Assembly (NCBI GenBank): GCA_024742415.1
Contig: JANSYN010000008.1
Location: 112,637-176,636 of the forward strand
From: Gammaproteobacteria bacterium
GTDB taxonomy: Bacteria; Pseudomonadota; Gammaproteobacteria; Pseudomonadales; Halieaceae
Reading direction: 5' to 3'
Length of the DNA stretch: 64,000 bases
Program-made: the position numbers and the translations under genes
Notes under the pieces: model-generated
The model's database searches: none
Told to the model about the DNA's origin: nothing
The model's input: only the letters and a program-made list of their open reading frames with translations
Shown: in pieces, positions 37,470 through 47,749 of the stretch
How positions within the stretch are numbered: position 1 is the stretch's first letter
Layout: each line of letters opens with the position of its first letter

Positions 37470-39092
37470 TTAGCCCCGTTGGTTGAGTGTTATGCGGAAG
37501 CAGGCGCCGCCATCACCGCTGTCGCGATAGCTGATATCTGCGTTGTTGATTTCACACAATTCCTTGCACAGGTACAAGCCCATGCCACTGCCTTCTGTTT
37601 GCGTTGTGAAAAACGGTTCAAACAGTTTGCCGACTTCTGCCGCCGGCACCCCGGTTCCCTTGTCGATAACATCGACCATGCACTGATGGGTTGAGAAATC
37701 CAGGCGAATATCGATCTGGGCGCATTCAATGCCGCAGGCGAGTTTGCTGTGACGCAATGCGTTGTCGAGCAGGTTGGAAAACACACGTCGCAGGTTTTCC
37801 GGGTCGAACTCTATCAACAGCTCCTGATACTCGCAGTTGATGGTAACCTCGGCGGGACGATTGAGCGCCTTCAGGTAATCGCGCACGAAATCCGTCAGCC
37901 AGGGCGAGAGTTGCAGATACTCTGGCCTGGGCGGTTCGCGTCGGGATATCTGCATCACGCTCTCTACGATGTCATTCACCCGCTCGCAGTGGTGCTGAAT
38001 GATATCTGCCATGCGCTGGTCGTCGGCGCTCAGCTCGCGTGACTCCTGCAGCAGTTGCGCAGCGTGACTGATTGCACCCAGCGGATTGCGGATCTCGTGG
38101 GCGATACTGGCTGTCAGTCTCCCCAGGGAGTTCAGTTTCAATGATTGTGCATAGCGGGTGACGGGGGTGTAGTCTTCGACAAACACCAGTGACTCGCGGT
38201 TGGCATTGGGTTGCAGTTCCCTGAAGTTCGCAATCACTGGCGGTGCGCCCTGCATAACAGTAAAAGGGCGCGCCCGGTGTATGCCGGAGTCTTTCCAGTG
38301 CTCAAACTGGTAGGCCAGTTCCTGGCAGTAGTCGGCCAGTTGGCGACCTTGCTCGACAGTCACGGGCCGTTCGGGAGCCAGCAAATTGCTGGCGGCCTTG
38401 TTCATGACTCGCACCACGCCATCCGCGCTGACCAGTAGTATGCCGGTCTGCATGTGTTGCACGATCTGTTCATTGAGTCGTTGCAGCGTGTAGAGATCAC
38501 TCGCACGGTTGCGAGCCAGTTCCTCGGCGCGGCCCAGCCGATGCGCGATGGGCTGCACCATCAACGAGACGCCGAAGATCAATAACCCCAGGATTCCCGC
38601 CGGAAACAGGGCATTGCTGTCCAGCGTGCCCTTGAAAATCAGCCACACGGTGTCGAGCAGTATGGCCAGTACACTCAGTGCTGCCACCAGCGTCGCCTGA
38701 GTGCGGTTGGTCAGCAGTACTGCGCTGGCGGCAACAATAATGACCAGCAATACGGGCAGGCCGCTGATCACGCCACCACTGGCATCGGACAGCAAGGTGA
38801 TCGCGACGATATCAATCAGGAAAACCAGCAGCATGAGTCGTTGGCTCTCGCTCAGCCGGGTCGAGAGCGAGCCAACCAGCGGTATGCTTGTCGCCAGATA
38901 TGCCAGGGCGATGGTCGTGTACAGGGCGGTATTTTCAGTGCCCACCAGTTGCCGGGTGTTGGGGCTGACCAGCATGATCAGCAGCACGACTGACAGCAGT
39001 GACCGATAGCCAACGTACACCCTGAACAGGGCGAGGTTTTGTTGGCTGGTGCCCGACGTAGTGGGTTGGGTCAGTATGGCCGGCTGATTCAA
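37470..39092 (-). CDS. pilS: Sensor histidine kinase PilS
   Basis: 540 residues. Six N-terminal membrane helices (about 25-205), a PAS-like domain (about 225-315), the H-box SIAHEIRNPLGAI near 330, and ATPase motifs N (NLLDNALRHS), D (DKGTGVP) and G (GSGMGLYLCKEL). This is the PilS architecture, which senses major pilin in the membrane. The major pilin pilA is not in the window. Its start is 153 bases from divergent nadE. Confidence 0.95.
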   Translation of the reverse strand: MNQPAILTQPTTSGTSQQNLALFRVYVGYRSLLSVVLLIMLVSPNTRQLVGTENTALYTTIALAYLATSIPLVGSLSTRLSESQRLMLLVFLIDIVAITLLSDASGGVISGLPVLLVIIVAASAVLLTNRTQATLVAALSVLAILLDTVWLIFKGTLDSNALFPAGILGLLIFGVSLMVQPIAHRLGRAEELARNRASDLYTLQRLNEQIVQHMQTGILLVSADGVVRVMNKAASNLLAPERPVTVEQGRQLADYCQELAYQFEHWKDSGIHRARPFTVMQGAPPVIANFRELQPNANRESLVFVEDYTPVTRYAQSLKLNSLGRLTASIAHEIRNPLGAISHAAQLLQESRELSADDQRMADIIQHHCERVNDIVESVMQISRREPPRPEYLQLSPWLTDFVRDYLKALNRPAEVTINCEYQELLIEFDPENLRRVFSNLLDNALRHSKLACGIECAQIDIRLDFSTHQCMVDVIDKGTGVPAAEVGKLFEPFFTTQTEGSGMGLYLCKELCEINNADISYRDSGDGGACFRITLNQRG

Positions 39093-39245
39093 TGTTTACT
39101 GTTCCGTGGCAACCGCGCAGTGGTTGCCAAGTGTATCAGGCATTGTTGTAACTGGCTTGTACCCGGGTAACGACACCAATTCGCACTGGCGATGACGGCC
39201 GGATTTCCGGACAATAGCCGCCTTGAGCGTATAGCTGGATCCCCA

Positions 39246-40877
39246 ATGACATCTCTATCAATTCTCATGGCGCAGATGAACACCCTGGTGGGTGACTTCG
39301 AGGGTAATTCTGCCAAGGTGATCGCCACCCTGAAGGCGGCCGAAGTGGAGCACGATCAGCCGGTTGTGGTGTTTCCGGAGCTGACTCTAAGCGGTTACCC
39401 CCCGGAAGACTTGCTATTGCGCCCCAGTATAGAGCTGCGGGTTGCGCAGTCACTGCGGGTGATTTGCGCCGCCATGACAGGCAGCGCCTATGCTGTGCTG
39501 GGTTACCCCAGGCGTGAAAACGGCCAGCTGTACAATGTGGCTGGCGTGTACCATCGTGGACAACTGCTGGGCGAGTATCGCAAGCAGCGTCTGCCGAATT
39601 ATCAGGTGTTTGACGAAAAGCGTTACTTCTCGCCGGGAGACAGCGCCACCGTGATCGATATCGGTGGCGTGCCCGTGGGTTTGAGCATTTGCGAGGATAT
39701 CTGGGAAGAGGGTCCTACTGCACAGGCGGCCGCGGCGGGAGCGCAGCTTCTGTTGAACCTGAATTCGTCTCCTTACCATCGCGGCAAGCGCAATGAACGC
39801 TGGGATCTCGTTGGGGAGCGGGCGCGCAGCGCGGGTATTCCGATAGTGTATGTCAACCAGGTGGGCGGGCAGGACGAACTGGTGTTTGATGGTGGTTCCT
39901 TTGCAGTGTCTGCGCAAGGTGAGGTGGTTGCCGCGGCGCCCAACTTCGAGGCGGGTCATTTCTGGGTCGAGTTCCACCGGCGTGACGGCTACGGTACGTT
40001 TGCGGGCCTGCCGGTGTATCCCCCGCTGGATGAACTGGAGGCCACCTGGCGTGCGCTCGTGCTGGGTGTGCGCGACTATGTGGAAAAAAACCGCTTTGGG
40101 GGGGTCGTGCTGGGCCTTTCTGGTGGGGTAGATTCTGCGTTAACTCTTGCAGTAGCAGTCGAAGCGCTGGGGCCTGAGCGGGTAGAGGCCATTATGATGC
40201 CCTTTCGCTATACCTCGCAGATGAGCGTGGAAGACGCCGCCGAACAGGCAGCCACGCAGGGTGTCAGGCACAAGGTCATATCGATAGAGCCTCTCTATGA
40301 AGCCTTTATGGCGAGCCTGGCAGAGGAATTTCGCGGCTTCGAACCCGATACAACAGAGGAAAACCTGCAGGCGCGCTGTCGCGGCGTCCTGCTGATGTCT
40401 ATCTCGAACAAAAAGGGTTCGCTGGTGCTTACCACGGGCAACAAGAGCGAGCTTGCCGTGGGCTACTCCACACTCTATGGCGACATGGCCGGCGGTTTCG
40501 ATGTGCTCAAGGACGTGCCCAAAACCCTCGTCTTTGAACTGTGTCGCTACCGCAACAGTCTGGGCCCCTGCATTCCCCAGCGCGTTATTGATCGACCACC
40601 GTCAGCGGAACTGCGGCCTGACCAGAAAGACGAAGACAGCCTGCCCCCCTACGACGTGCTGGATGAAATCCTGCGGCTCTACGTGGAAGAGGATTGCAGT
40701 GCTGACGCCATTATTGCGCACGGCATGGACAGCGAAGAGGTGCACAGGGTCCTGCGGCTGGTCGACCTGAATGAATACAAGCGACGCCAGGCGCCCATTG
40801 GTGTGCGGATCACGCGGCGCGGGTTCGGTCGCGACCGTCGCTATCCTATTACCTCCGGCTGGACACCGGGCGAGTAA
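39246..40877 (+). CDS. nadE: Glutamine-dependent NAD+ synthetase
   Basis: 543 residues from ATG 39246. The N-terminal nitrilase-type glutaminase has the catalytic triad E45 (FPELTLSG), K113 (EYRKQRLPNY) and C149 (LSICEDIWE). The C-terminal synthetase has the P-loop LSGGVDS (291-297) and TTGNKSELAVGYSTLYGD. It amidates deamido-NAD using glutamine. It separates pilSR from bamD here. Confidence 0.97.
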   Translation: MTSLSILMAQMNTLVGDFEGNSAKVIATLKAAEVEHDQPVVVFPELTLSGYPPEDLLLRPSIELRVAQSLRVICAAMTGSAYAVLGYPRRENGQLYNVAGVYHRGQLLGEYRKQRLPNYQVFDEKRYFSPGDSATVIDIGGVPVGLSICEDIWEEGPTAQAAAAGAQLLLNLNSSPYHRGKRNERWDLVGERARSAGIPIVYVNQVGGQDELVFDGGSFAVSAQGEVVAAAPNFEAGHFWVEFHRRDGYGTFAGLPVYPPLDELEATWRALVLGVRDYVEKNRFGGVVLGLSGGVDSALTLAVAVEALGPERVEAIMMPFRYTSQMSVEDAAEQAATQGVRHKVISIEPLYEAFMASLAEEFRGFEPDTTEENLQARCRGVLLMSISNKKGSLVLTTGNKSELAVGYSTLYGDMAGGFDVLKDVPKTLVFELCRYRNSLGPCIPQRVIDRPPSAELRPDQKDEDSLPPYDVLDEILRLYVEEDCSADAIIAHGMDSEEVHRVLRLVDLNEYKRRQAPIGVRITRRGFGRDRRYPITSGWTPGE

Positions 40878-40921
40878 CACCCGCTGTTGGCACTGGCTCA
40901 AGGCTGCCCTGGACGTTGGGG

Positions 40922-41800
40922 CTAGACCTCGGGTCGAGTATTGAACTGCGGGGGTTGCGGGGGATCAAACAGGCCAAAGGAGAGCTTGTTCACCCAGGAA
41001 CGTTGCAAGCCGTCCAGCGTATAGTCGCTGCTGAACTCGCCGTTTTTGTCCAGCGAGGGGTGATCTGGAAAGTTGGTCGCCAACACGTCGATTGCATCGC
41101 GTGCCAGATCGTTCATCCCAAGCAGTATGTAGCCCTGCGCCATTACTGCCAGGCCGTCGGCGACCGCAGGTGTGCGCTGAAAGTTCTCGACCACGTAGCG
41201 GCCGCGGTTGGTTGCCGCCAAATAGGCGCCACGACGCAGATAATAGTTGGCGACGTTGATTTCATGGCGTGCCAGCAGATTGCGCAAAGACACCATGCGC
41301 GCTTTGGCATCGGCAGCATAGGGGCTGTCGGGGTAGCGTGAGAGTAACTGGCCGAATTCTGCGAAGGCCTCTTTGGCGTGGCTGGTGTCGCGCTGGGTTG
41401 GGTCGGTGGGCAGAAAGCGATTAAAGATATCCTCGTTGCCGGTATAGGCCGCCAGGCCCTTCATGTAATAGGCGTAGTCGACGTTCGGATGCTGCGGGTG
41501 CAGGCGTATGAAACGATCAGCAGCCTCAACCGCGGCCTCGTGCTCGAAGGCGTTGTAATGCGCATAGATCAACTCCAGCTGCGCCTGCTCGGCATAGCGT
41601 CCGAAAGGGTAGCGTGATTCCAGCAGCTGCAGGCTCTTTACTGCCAGGTCGAAATTACCGCCACGGAGGTATTTCTGCGCTTCCTGGTAGATTTGTTGCT
41701 CGCCGGTATCAGCACCGATATCCGGAAGTTCATCGTTCCCGGAGCAGGCGCCAAGCAATAATATCAGTAACAGGGTCAGAGTCGTTTTCAATAGCTTCAC
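40922..41800 (-). CDS. bamD: Outer-membrane assembly lipoprotein BamD
   Basis: 292 residues from GTG 41800, chosen because it gives a normal lipoprotein signal: [19 protein letters not shown] with lipidated Cys19. The longer frame to 42082 lacks any support. Tetratricopeptide-like repeats follow ([30 protein letters not shown] and others). It binds BamA and outer-membrane protein precursors. Divergent from rluD across 95 bases, as in Pseudomonas (comL-rluD). Confidence 0.93.
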   Translation of the reverse strand: MKLLKTTLTLLLILLLGACSGNDELPDIGADTGEQQIYQEAQKYLRGGNFDLAVKSLQLLESRYPFGRYAEQAQLELIYAHYNAFEHEAAVEAADRFIRLHPQHPNVDYAYYMKGLAAYTGNEDIFNRFLPTDPTQRDTSHAKEAFAEFGQLLSRYPDSPYAADAKARMVSLRNLLARHEINVANYYLRRGAYLAATNRGRYVVENFQRTPAVADGLAVMAQGYILLGMNDLARDAIDVLATNFPDHPSLDKNGEFSSDYTLDGLQRSWVNKLSFGLFDPPQPPQFNTRPEV

Positions 41801-41895
41801 CAATTGTGGCGGCACGGCCGTGGTAAACTCCACGGCATCGGCTTTTGTCGCTGCGTATTTAACCACAGGCGGCAGGGCGCTTAAACAGGAACAGC

Positions 41896-42867
41896 ATGGG
41901 CGACACCATTGAATTAACCGCGCAGGTGCCCGCAGACTTGCACGGCAGCAGGCTGGATCAGGCCGCTGCACAGCTCTTCCCTGCTTATTCCCGATCGCGT
42001 CTGCAATCGTGGATTCGCAAGGGGCACTTGCGAGTCGATGGCGCACAGCTGCGCCCGCGCGATGCCGTGACTGCGGGCGCATTGCTCGAGGTGGTCACCT
42101 CGCTTGAGCCGGCAGTAAGCTGGGTGGCGCAGGATATCGCTCTGCAGATTATTCATGAGGATGACAGCATACTGGTGCTGGACAAGCCCGCAGGCCTGGT
42201 GGTGCACCCCGCGGCCGGACACGCGGCCGGCACGTTGGTCAATGCGCTGCTAGCGCACTCGAGCGAATTCGAGCAGTTACCGCGCGCCGGCATCGTGCAC
42301 CGGCTGGACAAAGAAACCTCCGGTATCATGGTGGTGGCCAAGAATCTTGTGGCACACAACGATCTGGTCAACCAGTTGCAGGCGCGAAGCGTGCAACGGG
42401 AGTACGTTGCAGTGTGCATTGGTGCCCTGACCGGTGGCGGCACCATCAACGCGCCGATGGGCCGTCATCCGCGCCAGCGCAAGAAGATGGCCGTGGTGGA
42501 GCATGGCGGTAAGTCCGCTATTACCCATTATCGCGTGGCCCGTCGCTTTGCGAATCACACCCAGATTGATGTCAGCCTCGAAACGGGCAGAACACACCAG
42601 ATTCGCGTACACATGGCGCATCGGCATAATCCGCTGGTCGGTGACCCTGTCTACGGTGGCCGCCCGCGTATTCCACGTGGAGCGTCCCATGAACTCATCG
42701 AGGGCCTTCGGGGGTTTTCGCGCCAGGCGCTACATGCAAGGCGGCTTGGGCTGATCCACCCTGCTTCGGGTGAGCCTGTGCACTACGAGTGTCCCATCGC
42801 CGGGGATTTAAGCGCACTGATCGAGTTGCTGGCTCGTGAGGACGTGCCGGGCAAGGTTGATGGTTGA
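41896..42867 (+). CDS. rluD: 23S rRNA pseudouridine synthase RluD
   Basis: 323 residues. S4 RNA-binding domain about 18-75, then the catalytic motif HRLDKETSG with D138, and [24 protein letters not shown]. It makes pseudouridines 1911, 1915 and 1917 in 23S helix 69. The gene overlaps the next one by 8 bases. Confidence 0.95.
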   Translation: MGDTIELTAQVPADLHGSRLDQAAAQLFPAYSRSRLQSWIRKGHLRVDGAQLRPRDAVTAGALLEVVTSLEPAVSWVAQDIALQIIHEDDSILVLDKPAGLVVHPAAGHAAGTLVNALLAHSSEFEQLPRAGIVHRLDKETSGIMVVAKNLVAHNDLVNQLQARSVQREYVAVCIGALTGGGTINAPMGRHPRQRKKMAVVEHGGKSAITHYRVARRFANHTQIDVSLETGRTHQIRVHMAHRHNPLVGDPVYGGRPRIPRGASHELIEGLRGFSRQALHARRLGLIHPASGEPVHYECPIAGDLSALIELLAREDVPGKVDG

Positions 42868-43618
42868 GCGGATTGTTCCGGATTGGCCGGCACCGGACTC
42901 GGTGCTGGCGTTTTCCACAACCCGCGTGGGTGGCTGCAGTGGGCAGCCGTACAATAGCCTGAACGTTGGCACACACGTGGGTGATGATGCCGAACGCGTT
43001 GGCTTGAATCGCGCTCTACTGGCCGCTGAGCTACCTTTGGGCAGCCAGCTGCAGTGGTTGACACAGGTGCACGGTGTGCACGTCATACGCGCGGGAACGG
43101 CCGGGCCCGAGGTCGAGGCTGATGCCAGCTGGTCTGTTGATCCCGGCCAGGTCTGCGCCATCATGACGGCCGACTGCCTGCCCGTGTTGTTCAGCAGTAC
43201 CCGTGGCGATTGTGTGGCTGCTGCCCATGCCGGTTGGCGCGGCCTGGCCGGCGGTGTCCTCGAGGCTACGCTGGAAGCCATGCCCTGCGCCGCGACGAAC
43301 GTGATGGCCTGGCTGGGCCCATGTATCGGCCCGGCCGCATTCGAGGTGGGTGCAGACGTACGCGAGGCCTTTCTCCGTGAGCTCCGTGATGACCACAGTG
43401 TACTGCTGGAGTGCTTTGCATCGCACCCGACCCTGCCGGGCAAGTACCTCGCCGATCTGCACGGCCTGGCGCGCGCGCGGTTACTCAAGGCCGGGGTCTC
43501 ACGAGTCTACGCATACCGCGCCTGCACTTATTCGCAACCGCAGCGGTTTTTTTCCTTTCGCCGGGATGGCCAGACCGGCCGGATGGCTACGGTGATTGCC
43601 CTGAAAACAGGCGCCTAG
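42860..43618 (+). CDS. pgeF: Multicopper-oxidase-like/purine phosphorylase family protein (PgeF/YfiH)
   Basis: 252 residues from ATG 42860 inside the rluD end. The zinc ligands of the DUF152/YfiH family are H71 (TQVHG), C106 (TADCLPVLF) and H123 (AAHAGWRG). Members are reported to release mis-incorporated L-Ser from cytoplasmic peptidoglycan precursors, and some act on purine nucleosides or phenols. The rluD-yfiH-clpB order is conserved in gammaproteobacteria. Confidence 0.92.
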   Translation: MVERIVPDWPAPDSVLAFSTTRVGGCSGQPYNSLNVGTHVGDDAERVGLNRALLAAELPLGSQLQWLTQVHGVHVIRAGTAGPEVEADASWSVDPGQVCAIMTADCLPVLFSSTRGDCVAAAHAGWRGLAGGVLEATLEAMPCAATNVMAWLGPCIGPAAFEVGADVREAFLRELRDDHSVLLECFASHPTLPGKYLADLHGLARARLLKAGVSRVYAYRACTYSQPQRFFSFRRDGQTGRMATVIALKTGA

Positions 43619-43645
43619 GCAAACGTGGGCGGCTCAGTTTCCTCA

Positions 43646-43673
43646 CTTGAAATAGGGCTATTTGACCCCATTT
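43646..43673 (+). promoter_or_regulatory. RpoH (sigma-32) heat-shock promoter of clpB
   Basis: CTTGAAA at 43646-43652, a 13-base spacer, then CCCCATTT at 43666-43673: an essentially perfect sigma-32 promoter, 54 bases before clpB. An AGGAGGT sequence at 43674-43680 lies too far upstream to be the clpB ribosome-binding site. Confidence 0.92.
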
Positions 43674-43727
43674 AGGAGGTATCGGAAGAATAGTTGCGCC
43701 CGCGGCGCAGGATTGAGGTAACTGATT

Positions 43728-46319
43728 ATGCGAATGGATAAATTAACCAACCAGCTGCAATCTGCATTGGCAGATGCGCAGTCCCTGGCGTTGGGCCGGG
43801 ATCACAATGTCATCGAGCCTGTGCATTTGCTGCACAGTTTGCTGGAGCAGTCCGGTGGCTCGAGCAGACCGCTGCTGCAGCGTGCCGGCAGCGACATCGC
43901 ACGACTCCAACAAGCGGTTGCGGCAGAGCTGGATTCCTTGCCCACGGTCAGCGGCGTGGGCGGTGACATGCACCTTTCCGCAGACCTACAGCGCATATTG
44001 AACATTACTGACAAGCTGGCGCAGAAAGGTGGGGATAGCTTTATCTCCAGTGAGCTGGTGCTCTCGGCGATGCTGCAAAGCGGCACGAAAGTGGCGCAAT
44101 TGCTCAAGGCCAGTGGCTTGACAGAAAGCGCCCTGCAGGCGGCGATAGACGCTGTGCGTGGCGGAGAAACCGTCAATGACCCCCAGGCGGAGGAATCCCG
44201 CCAGGCGCTGGATAAATACACCATCGACCTGACCGAGCGTGCCGAGCAGGGCAAGCTGGACCCTGTGATCGGCCGCGACGATGAAATTCGCCGTACGATC
44301 CAGGTATTGCAGCGCCGGACGAAGAACAACCCGGTGCTCATCGGCGAGCCCGGCGTCGGTAAAACCGCCATTATTGAAGGTCTCGCGCAGCGCGTGGTGA
44401 ACGGTGAGGTTCCCGAGAGTATGCGCGATAAGCGCGTATTGTCACTCGATCTTGGAGCCCTGTTGGCCGGAGCCAAGTTTCGCGGCGATTTTGAAGAACG
44501 CCTGAAAGCCGTTCTTAACGAGCTTTCCAAGCAGGAAGGCCGCATCATTCTGTTTATCGACGAACTGCATACCCTGGTTGGGGCTGGCAAGGCCGAGGGC
44601 TCGATGGATGCCGGCAATATGCTCAAACCGGCGCTGGCACGTGGCGAACTGCACTGTGTTGGAGCCACAACGCTGGACGAATACCGCCAGCACGTTGAGA
44701 AAGACGCCGCCCTGGAGCGTCGTTTCCAGAAAGTGCTGGTTGATGAACCCAATGAAGAAGACACGATCGCCATTCTTCGTGGCTTGAAGGAGCGCTACGA
44801 AGTTCACCACGGCGTCGATATTACTGACAGCGCGATTATCGCCGCGGCAAAACTGTCGCAGCGCTACATCACAGATCGTCAGCTTCCCGACAAGGCGATT
44901 GACCTGGTGGACGAGGCGGCCAGCCGGATTCGCATGGAAATTGATTCCAAGCCCGAGGCCATGGACAAACTCGAGAGGCGCCTGATCCAGCTGAAAATCG
45001 AGCGCGAGGCGGTGAAGAAAGACACCGACAGTGCAGCGAAGAAACAGCTTGAAATTCTTGGCGACGAAATCGACAAAGTCGAACGTGAATTCGCCGACCT
45101 CGAGGAAATCTGGAAAGGCGAGAAGGCCAGCGTGCAGGGCGCAGCGGACATCAAGAGCGAACTTGAGCAGCTCAAACTCGAACTGGAAGCAGCCCGTCGC
45201 GCTACAGACCTCACGCGTATGTCAGAGCTGCAGTATGGGCTCATGCCCGAACTGGAAAAGCGGCTGGAGCTGGCACAGGCCAGTGAGGCCACCGATACGG
45301 TGCTGTTGCGCAACAAGGTCACCGAGGAAGAAATTGCCGAGGTCGTGTCACGCTGGACGGGCATTCCCGTGTCCAAAATGATGGAGGGCGATCGCGACAA
45401 GCTCCTGCGTATGGAGGGCAGTTTGCACGAACGTGTTGTAGGGCAGGAAGAGGCCATTGCGGCGGTGTCCAATGCAGTACGCCGCTCACGCTCAGGCCTG
45501 GCAGATCCCAAGCGCCCGAATGGTTCCTTCCTGTTTCTGGGGCCCACTGGCGTGGGTAAAACCGAACTGTGCAAGGCGCTGGCTGACTTTTTGTTTGACA
45601 GTGACGACGCCATGATTCGTATCGATATGTCCGAGTTCATGGAGAAACATTCCGTGGCCCGGTTGATCGGTGCACCGCCAGGCTATGTCGGCTACGAAGA
45701 GGGCGGGTACCTGACAGAAGCCGTGCGCCGTCGTCCCTATTCACTACTGCTGCTGGATGAAGTCGAAAAGGCGCATCCCGATGTGTTTAACATCCTGCTG
45801 CAAGTGCTGGAAGATGGCCGCCTGACAGACGGGCATGGCCGCACGGTGGATTTCCGCAACACAGTGATTGTAATGACATCCAACCTCGGTTCACATCTTA
45901 TTCAGGAGATGGCCGGTGAAGATGATTACGCTGCGATGAAGTCTGCAGTCATGCAGGTCGTCGGCACGCATTTTCGTCCGGAGTTTATCAACCGGGTCGA
46001 TGAAGTGGTGGTGTTCCATCCGCTCATGAAGGAGCAGATACGCGGTATTGCTGACATCCAGCTGCACGGTCTCAGGGCGAGGCTGGCAGAGAAGGATCTC
46101 GAGCTGGAGATCAGCGATGCGTTTATGGAGCGGCTGGTAGAGGCGGGTTTTGATCCGGTCTACGGTGCGCGGCCGCTCAAGCGTGCGATCCAGCAGGAAC
46201 TGGAAAACCCCCTGGCGCAGCAGTTGCTGGCCGGACAGTACCAGCCTGGCGATGTCATTCGGGTGGATCTCGATGATGGCAAGCCGCAGTTCCTGGGCTC
46301 GGTTGCACAAGCGAGTTAA
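43728..46319 (+). CDS. clpB: Disaggregase ClpB
   Basis: 863 residues from ATG 43728 (MRMDKLTNQ, as E. coli MRLDRLTN). N-domain about 1-145, first AAA+ with Walker A GEPGVGKT near 206, the middle coiled-coil domain about 405-530, second AAA+ with GPTGVGKT near 605, and the C-terminal small domain. Works with DnaK to rescue aggregated proteins. Preceded by the sigma-32 promoter and followed by a strong terminator. Confidence 0.98.
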   Translation: MRMDKLTNQLQSALADAQSLALGRDHNVIEPVHLLHSLLEQSGGSSRPLLQRAGSDIARLQQAVAAELDSLPTVSGVGGDMHLSADLQRILNITDKLAQKGGDSFISSELVLSAMLQSGTKVAQLLKASGLTESALQAAIDAVRGGETVNDPQAEESRQALDKYTIDLTERAEQGKLDPVIGRDDEIRRTIQVLQRRTKNNPVLIGEPGVGKTAIIEGLAQRVVNGEVPESMRDKRVLSLDLGALLAGAKFRGDFEERLKAVLNELSKQEGRIILFIDELHTLVGAGKAEGSMDAGNMLKPALARGELHCVGATTLDEYRQHVEKDAALERRFQKVLVDEPNEEDTIAILRGLKERYEVHHGVDITDSAIIAAAKLSQRYITDRQLPDKAIDLVDEAASRIRMEIDSKPEAMDKLERRLIQLKIEREAVKKDTDSAAKKQLEILGDEIDKVEREFADLEEIWKGEKASVQGAADIKSELEQLKLELEAARRATDLTRMSELQYGLMPELEKRLELAQASEATDTVLLRNKVTEEEIAEVVSRWTGIPVSKMMEGDRDKLLRMEGSLHERVVGQEEAIAAVSNAVRRSRSGLADPKRPNGSFLFLGPTGVGKTELCKALADFLFDSDDAMIRIDMSEFMEKHSVARLIGAPPGYVGYEEGGYLTEAVRRRPYSLLLLDEVEKAHPDVFNILLQVLEDGRLTDGHGRTVDFRNTVIVMTSNLGSHLIQEMAGEDDYAAMKSAVMQVVGTHFRPEFINRVDEVVVFHPLMKEQIRGIADIQLHGLRARLAEKDLELEISDAFMERLVEAGFDPVYGARPLKRAIQQELENPLAQQLLAGQYQPGDVIRVDLDDGKPQFLGSVAQAS

Positions 46320-46352
46320 TGTAGACCCGCGGAGGTTCTGCACGCCTGCTAC

Positions 46353-46388
46353 AGGCCCCCTGGCTTTCTGCCAGGGGGCCTTTTTTTG
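46353..46388 (+). terminator. Rho-independent terminator after clpB
   Basis: AGGCCCCCTGGC and GCCAGGGGGCCT form a perfect 12-bp stem with a 5-base loop, followed by seven or more Ts. Confidence 0.97.
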
Positions 46389-46492
46389 TGAAGAAGGTCG
46401 AACCTTGAAATCCGCGATATTGGCAAAGGCTCTCCGACGGTGTTAGTTTTTGCCCAATATTGACGGCCGACCTGCAGCGGAGTTGGGCGAAC

Positions 46493-46720
46493 ATGAGTGA
46501 CAAGCGTCGTAACGAGATCGAGAACAAAGCCTGGTATCGTTCCCAGCGGTTTATCGAGCACGATGGAAAATGGTTTTTCCTGACCCGTGAGGGTTCTACC
46601 GAGGGCCCCTTCGAGAGCAAGCAGGATGCCATGGAGCAGCTCGAGAAGTGGGTGAAGGTATACCAGTCGGGCATGCTGGATGAAACAGCAGACGGGCTGT
46701 CGTTGCTCCCCAAGGATTAG
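46493..46720 (+). CDS. Small conserved protein, DUF6316-like
   Basis: 75 residues from ATG 46493. The core WYRSQRFIEHDGKWFFLTRE followed by GSTEGPFESKQDAMEQLEKW resembles a small soluble family found in pseudomonads and relatives (DUF6316, from memory). No signal peptide, membrane helix or Cys. Function unknown. It is a monocistronic gene between the clpB terminator and the pilin operon. Confidence 0.7.
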   Translation: MSDKRRNEIENKAWYRSQRFIEHDGKWFFLTREGSTEGPFESKQDAMEQLEKWVKVYQSGMLDETADGLSLLPKD

Positions 46721-47080
46721 ACAGCCGCGCCCGGTGGTGTACAGAGTGACTCCGTGCGACGCCAGCTCCCGTACCCGGCATTCGTTGCCGGGTTGACGGC
46801 AGGGGCCACCAACTTTTGCTACAACCCGCCCGCTCGTGGCACCAGTGCTGACCAACCCTTCCCTCGGTGACCCAACCCCCCCCCCCCCACGCGTGGCCTT
46901 TGGCACTCGTCAGAACGCTGCGATGAGTGGCCTTTTGCCGCGTAGAACGCCCGCAATGGCCTGTTTTCTGGCCGTTAATCGGTAATATTGCCCGCCCATC
47001 CGGTTCCCTGTGGTATTCACCGGACGCCTTTGCTATCTGTAAGCTGTGGATCTGGGTATAACAGTCAAAAAAGGCAGCCC
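46721..47080. other. Intergenic region before the second minor-pilin operon
   Basis: 360 bases with no convincing gene. It contains an 8-bp hairpin (46773-46793, ACCCGGCA/TGCCGGGT), a 13-C homopolymer (46876-46888), a second imperfect hairpin (46904-46929) followed by GCCTTTT that might terminate transcription, and a TATAAC box at 47057-47062 that could be the -10 of the pilin operon. A matching -35 is not obvious. Confidence 0.6.
46876..46888. repeat. Homopolymeric C13 tract
   Basis: Thirteen consecutive C, about 190 bases before the second minor-pilin operon and outside any gene. Such tracts slip during replication and are also prone to sequencing error. Confidence 0.85.
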
Positions 47081-47749
47081 ATGTGGGGAATAGTTAACAT
47101 TAACGTTCAGTTAGCAGGGCAAAAGAGCCGCCGTCGCGGCTTGGGGCTCGGTGGGCGACAGCGGCGTATGCGGCAACGTTCAGCCGGTTTTACCATCGTA
47201 GAATTAATGGTCGTTCTGGGGATTTTCGGTGTCTTGCTGGTGGTTGGGGTCCCGGGTTTTCAAAATACCCTGAAGAATAATCGCATGGCCTCTGAAATGT
47301 CATCCTTACGCAGTTCGCTGGGCAACGCGCGTTCCGAAGCCATGGCGCGCCGCATGCCGGTACGCCTGTGCGAATCCGCCAACGGCACCGCATGTTCCAC
47401 GTCCGATGCCTGGACATCAGGTTACATCGCCTACGCGGACGAAGACGACGACAACGTACTCGATGCGGGTGAAGATGTTTTTATGGTACAGCGTATAGAC
47501 CTGCCGGACGATGTCAGCCTGGTGTTCAGGAACGCTTCCAACGCCGTCACACGCAGCACGCGATTCAGTTCGCGCGGGGACTCACTCGGTGACTTTGGTC
47601 ACTTTGTCATCTGTGATGACAGGGGGGAGACCCAGGCCCGGGGGCTGGCACTGACCGCTGCCGGCAGCGCTCGTTCACTTATCGATGAAGATGATCCAGA
47701 GGATGACATTGTCAATATACCGGGGGGCGATGATGTTAGCTGCCCGTAA
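47081..47749 (+). CDS. Type IV minor prepilin, FimT/FimU type (cluster 2)
   Basis: 222 residues from ATG 47081, which has AAGG 6 bases upstream. ATG 47168 would give a more usual 7-residue leader (MRQRSAG) but a weak ribosome-binding site. Cleavage is before FTIVELMVVLGIF with Glu at +5. The GspH-like NARSEAMARRMPVRLC motif and an Asp/Glu-rich insert (AYADEDDDNVLDAGEDV) are present. First gene of the complete cluster; overlaps pilV by 20 bases. Confidence 0.88.
   Translation: MWGIVNINVQLAGQKSRRRGLGLGGRQRRMRQRSAGFTIVELMVVLGIFGVLLVVGVPGFQNTLKNNRMASEMSSLRSSLGNARSEAMARRMPVRLCESANGTACSTSDAWTSGYIAYADEDDDNVLDAGEDVFMVQRIDLPDDVSLVFRNASNAVTRSTRFSSRGDSLGDFGHFVICDDRGETQARGLALTAAGSARSLIDEDDPEDDIVNIPGGDDVSCP

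Noticed and set aside
41801..42082. Upstream extension of the bamD frame
   Set aside because: It would bury the lipoprotein signal peptide and overlap divergent rluD.
46853..46930. Mobile-element or attachment-site remnant around the poly-C tract
   Set aside because: No direct repeats, tRNA end, integrase or transposase sequence is visible nearby; only hairpins and the C run.
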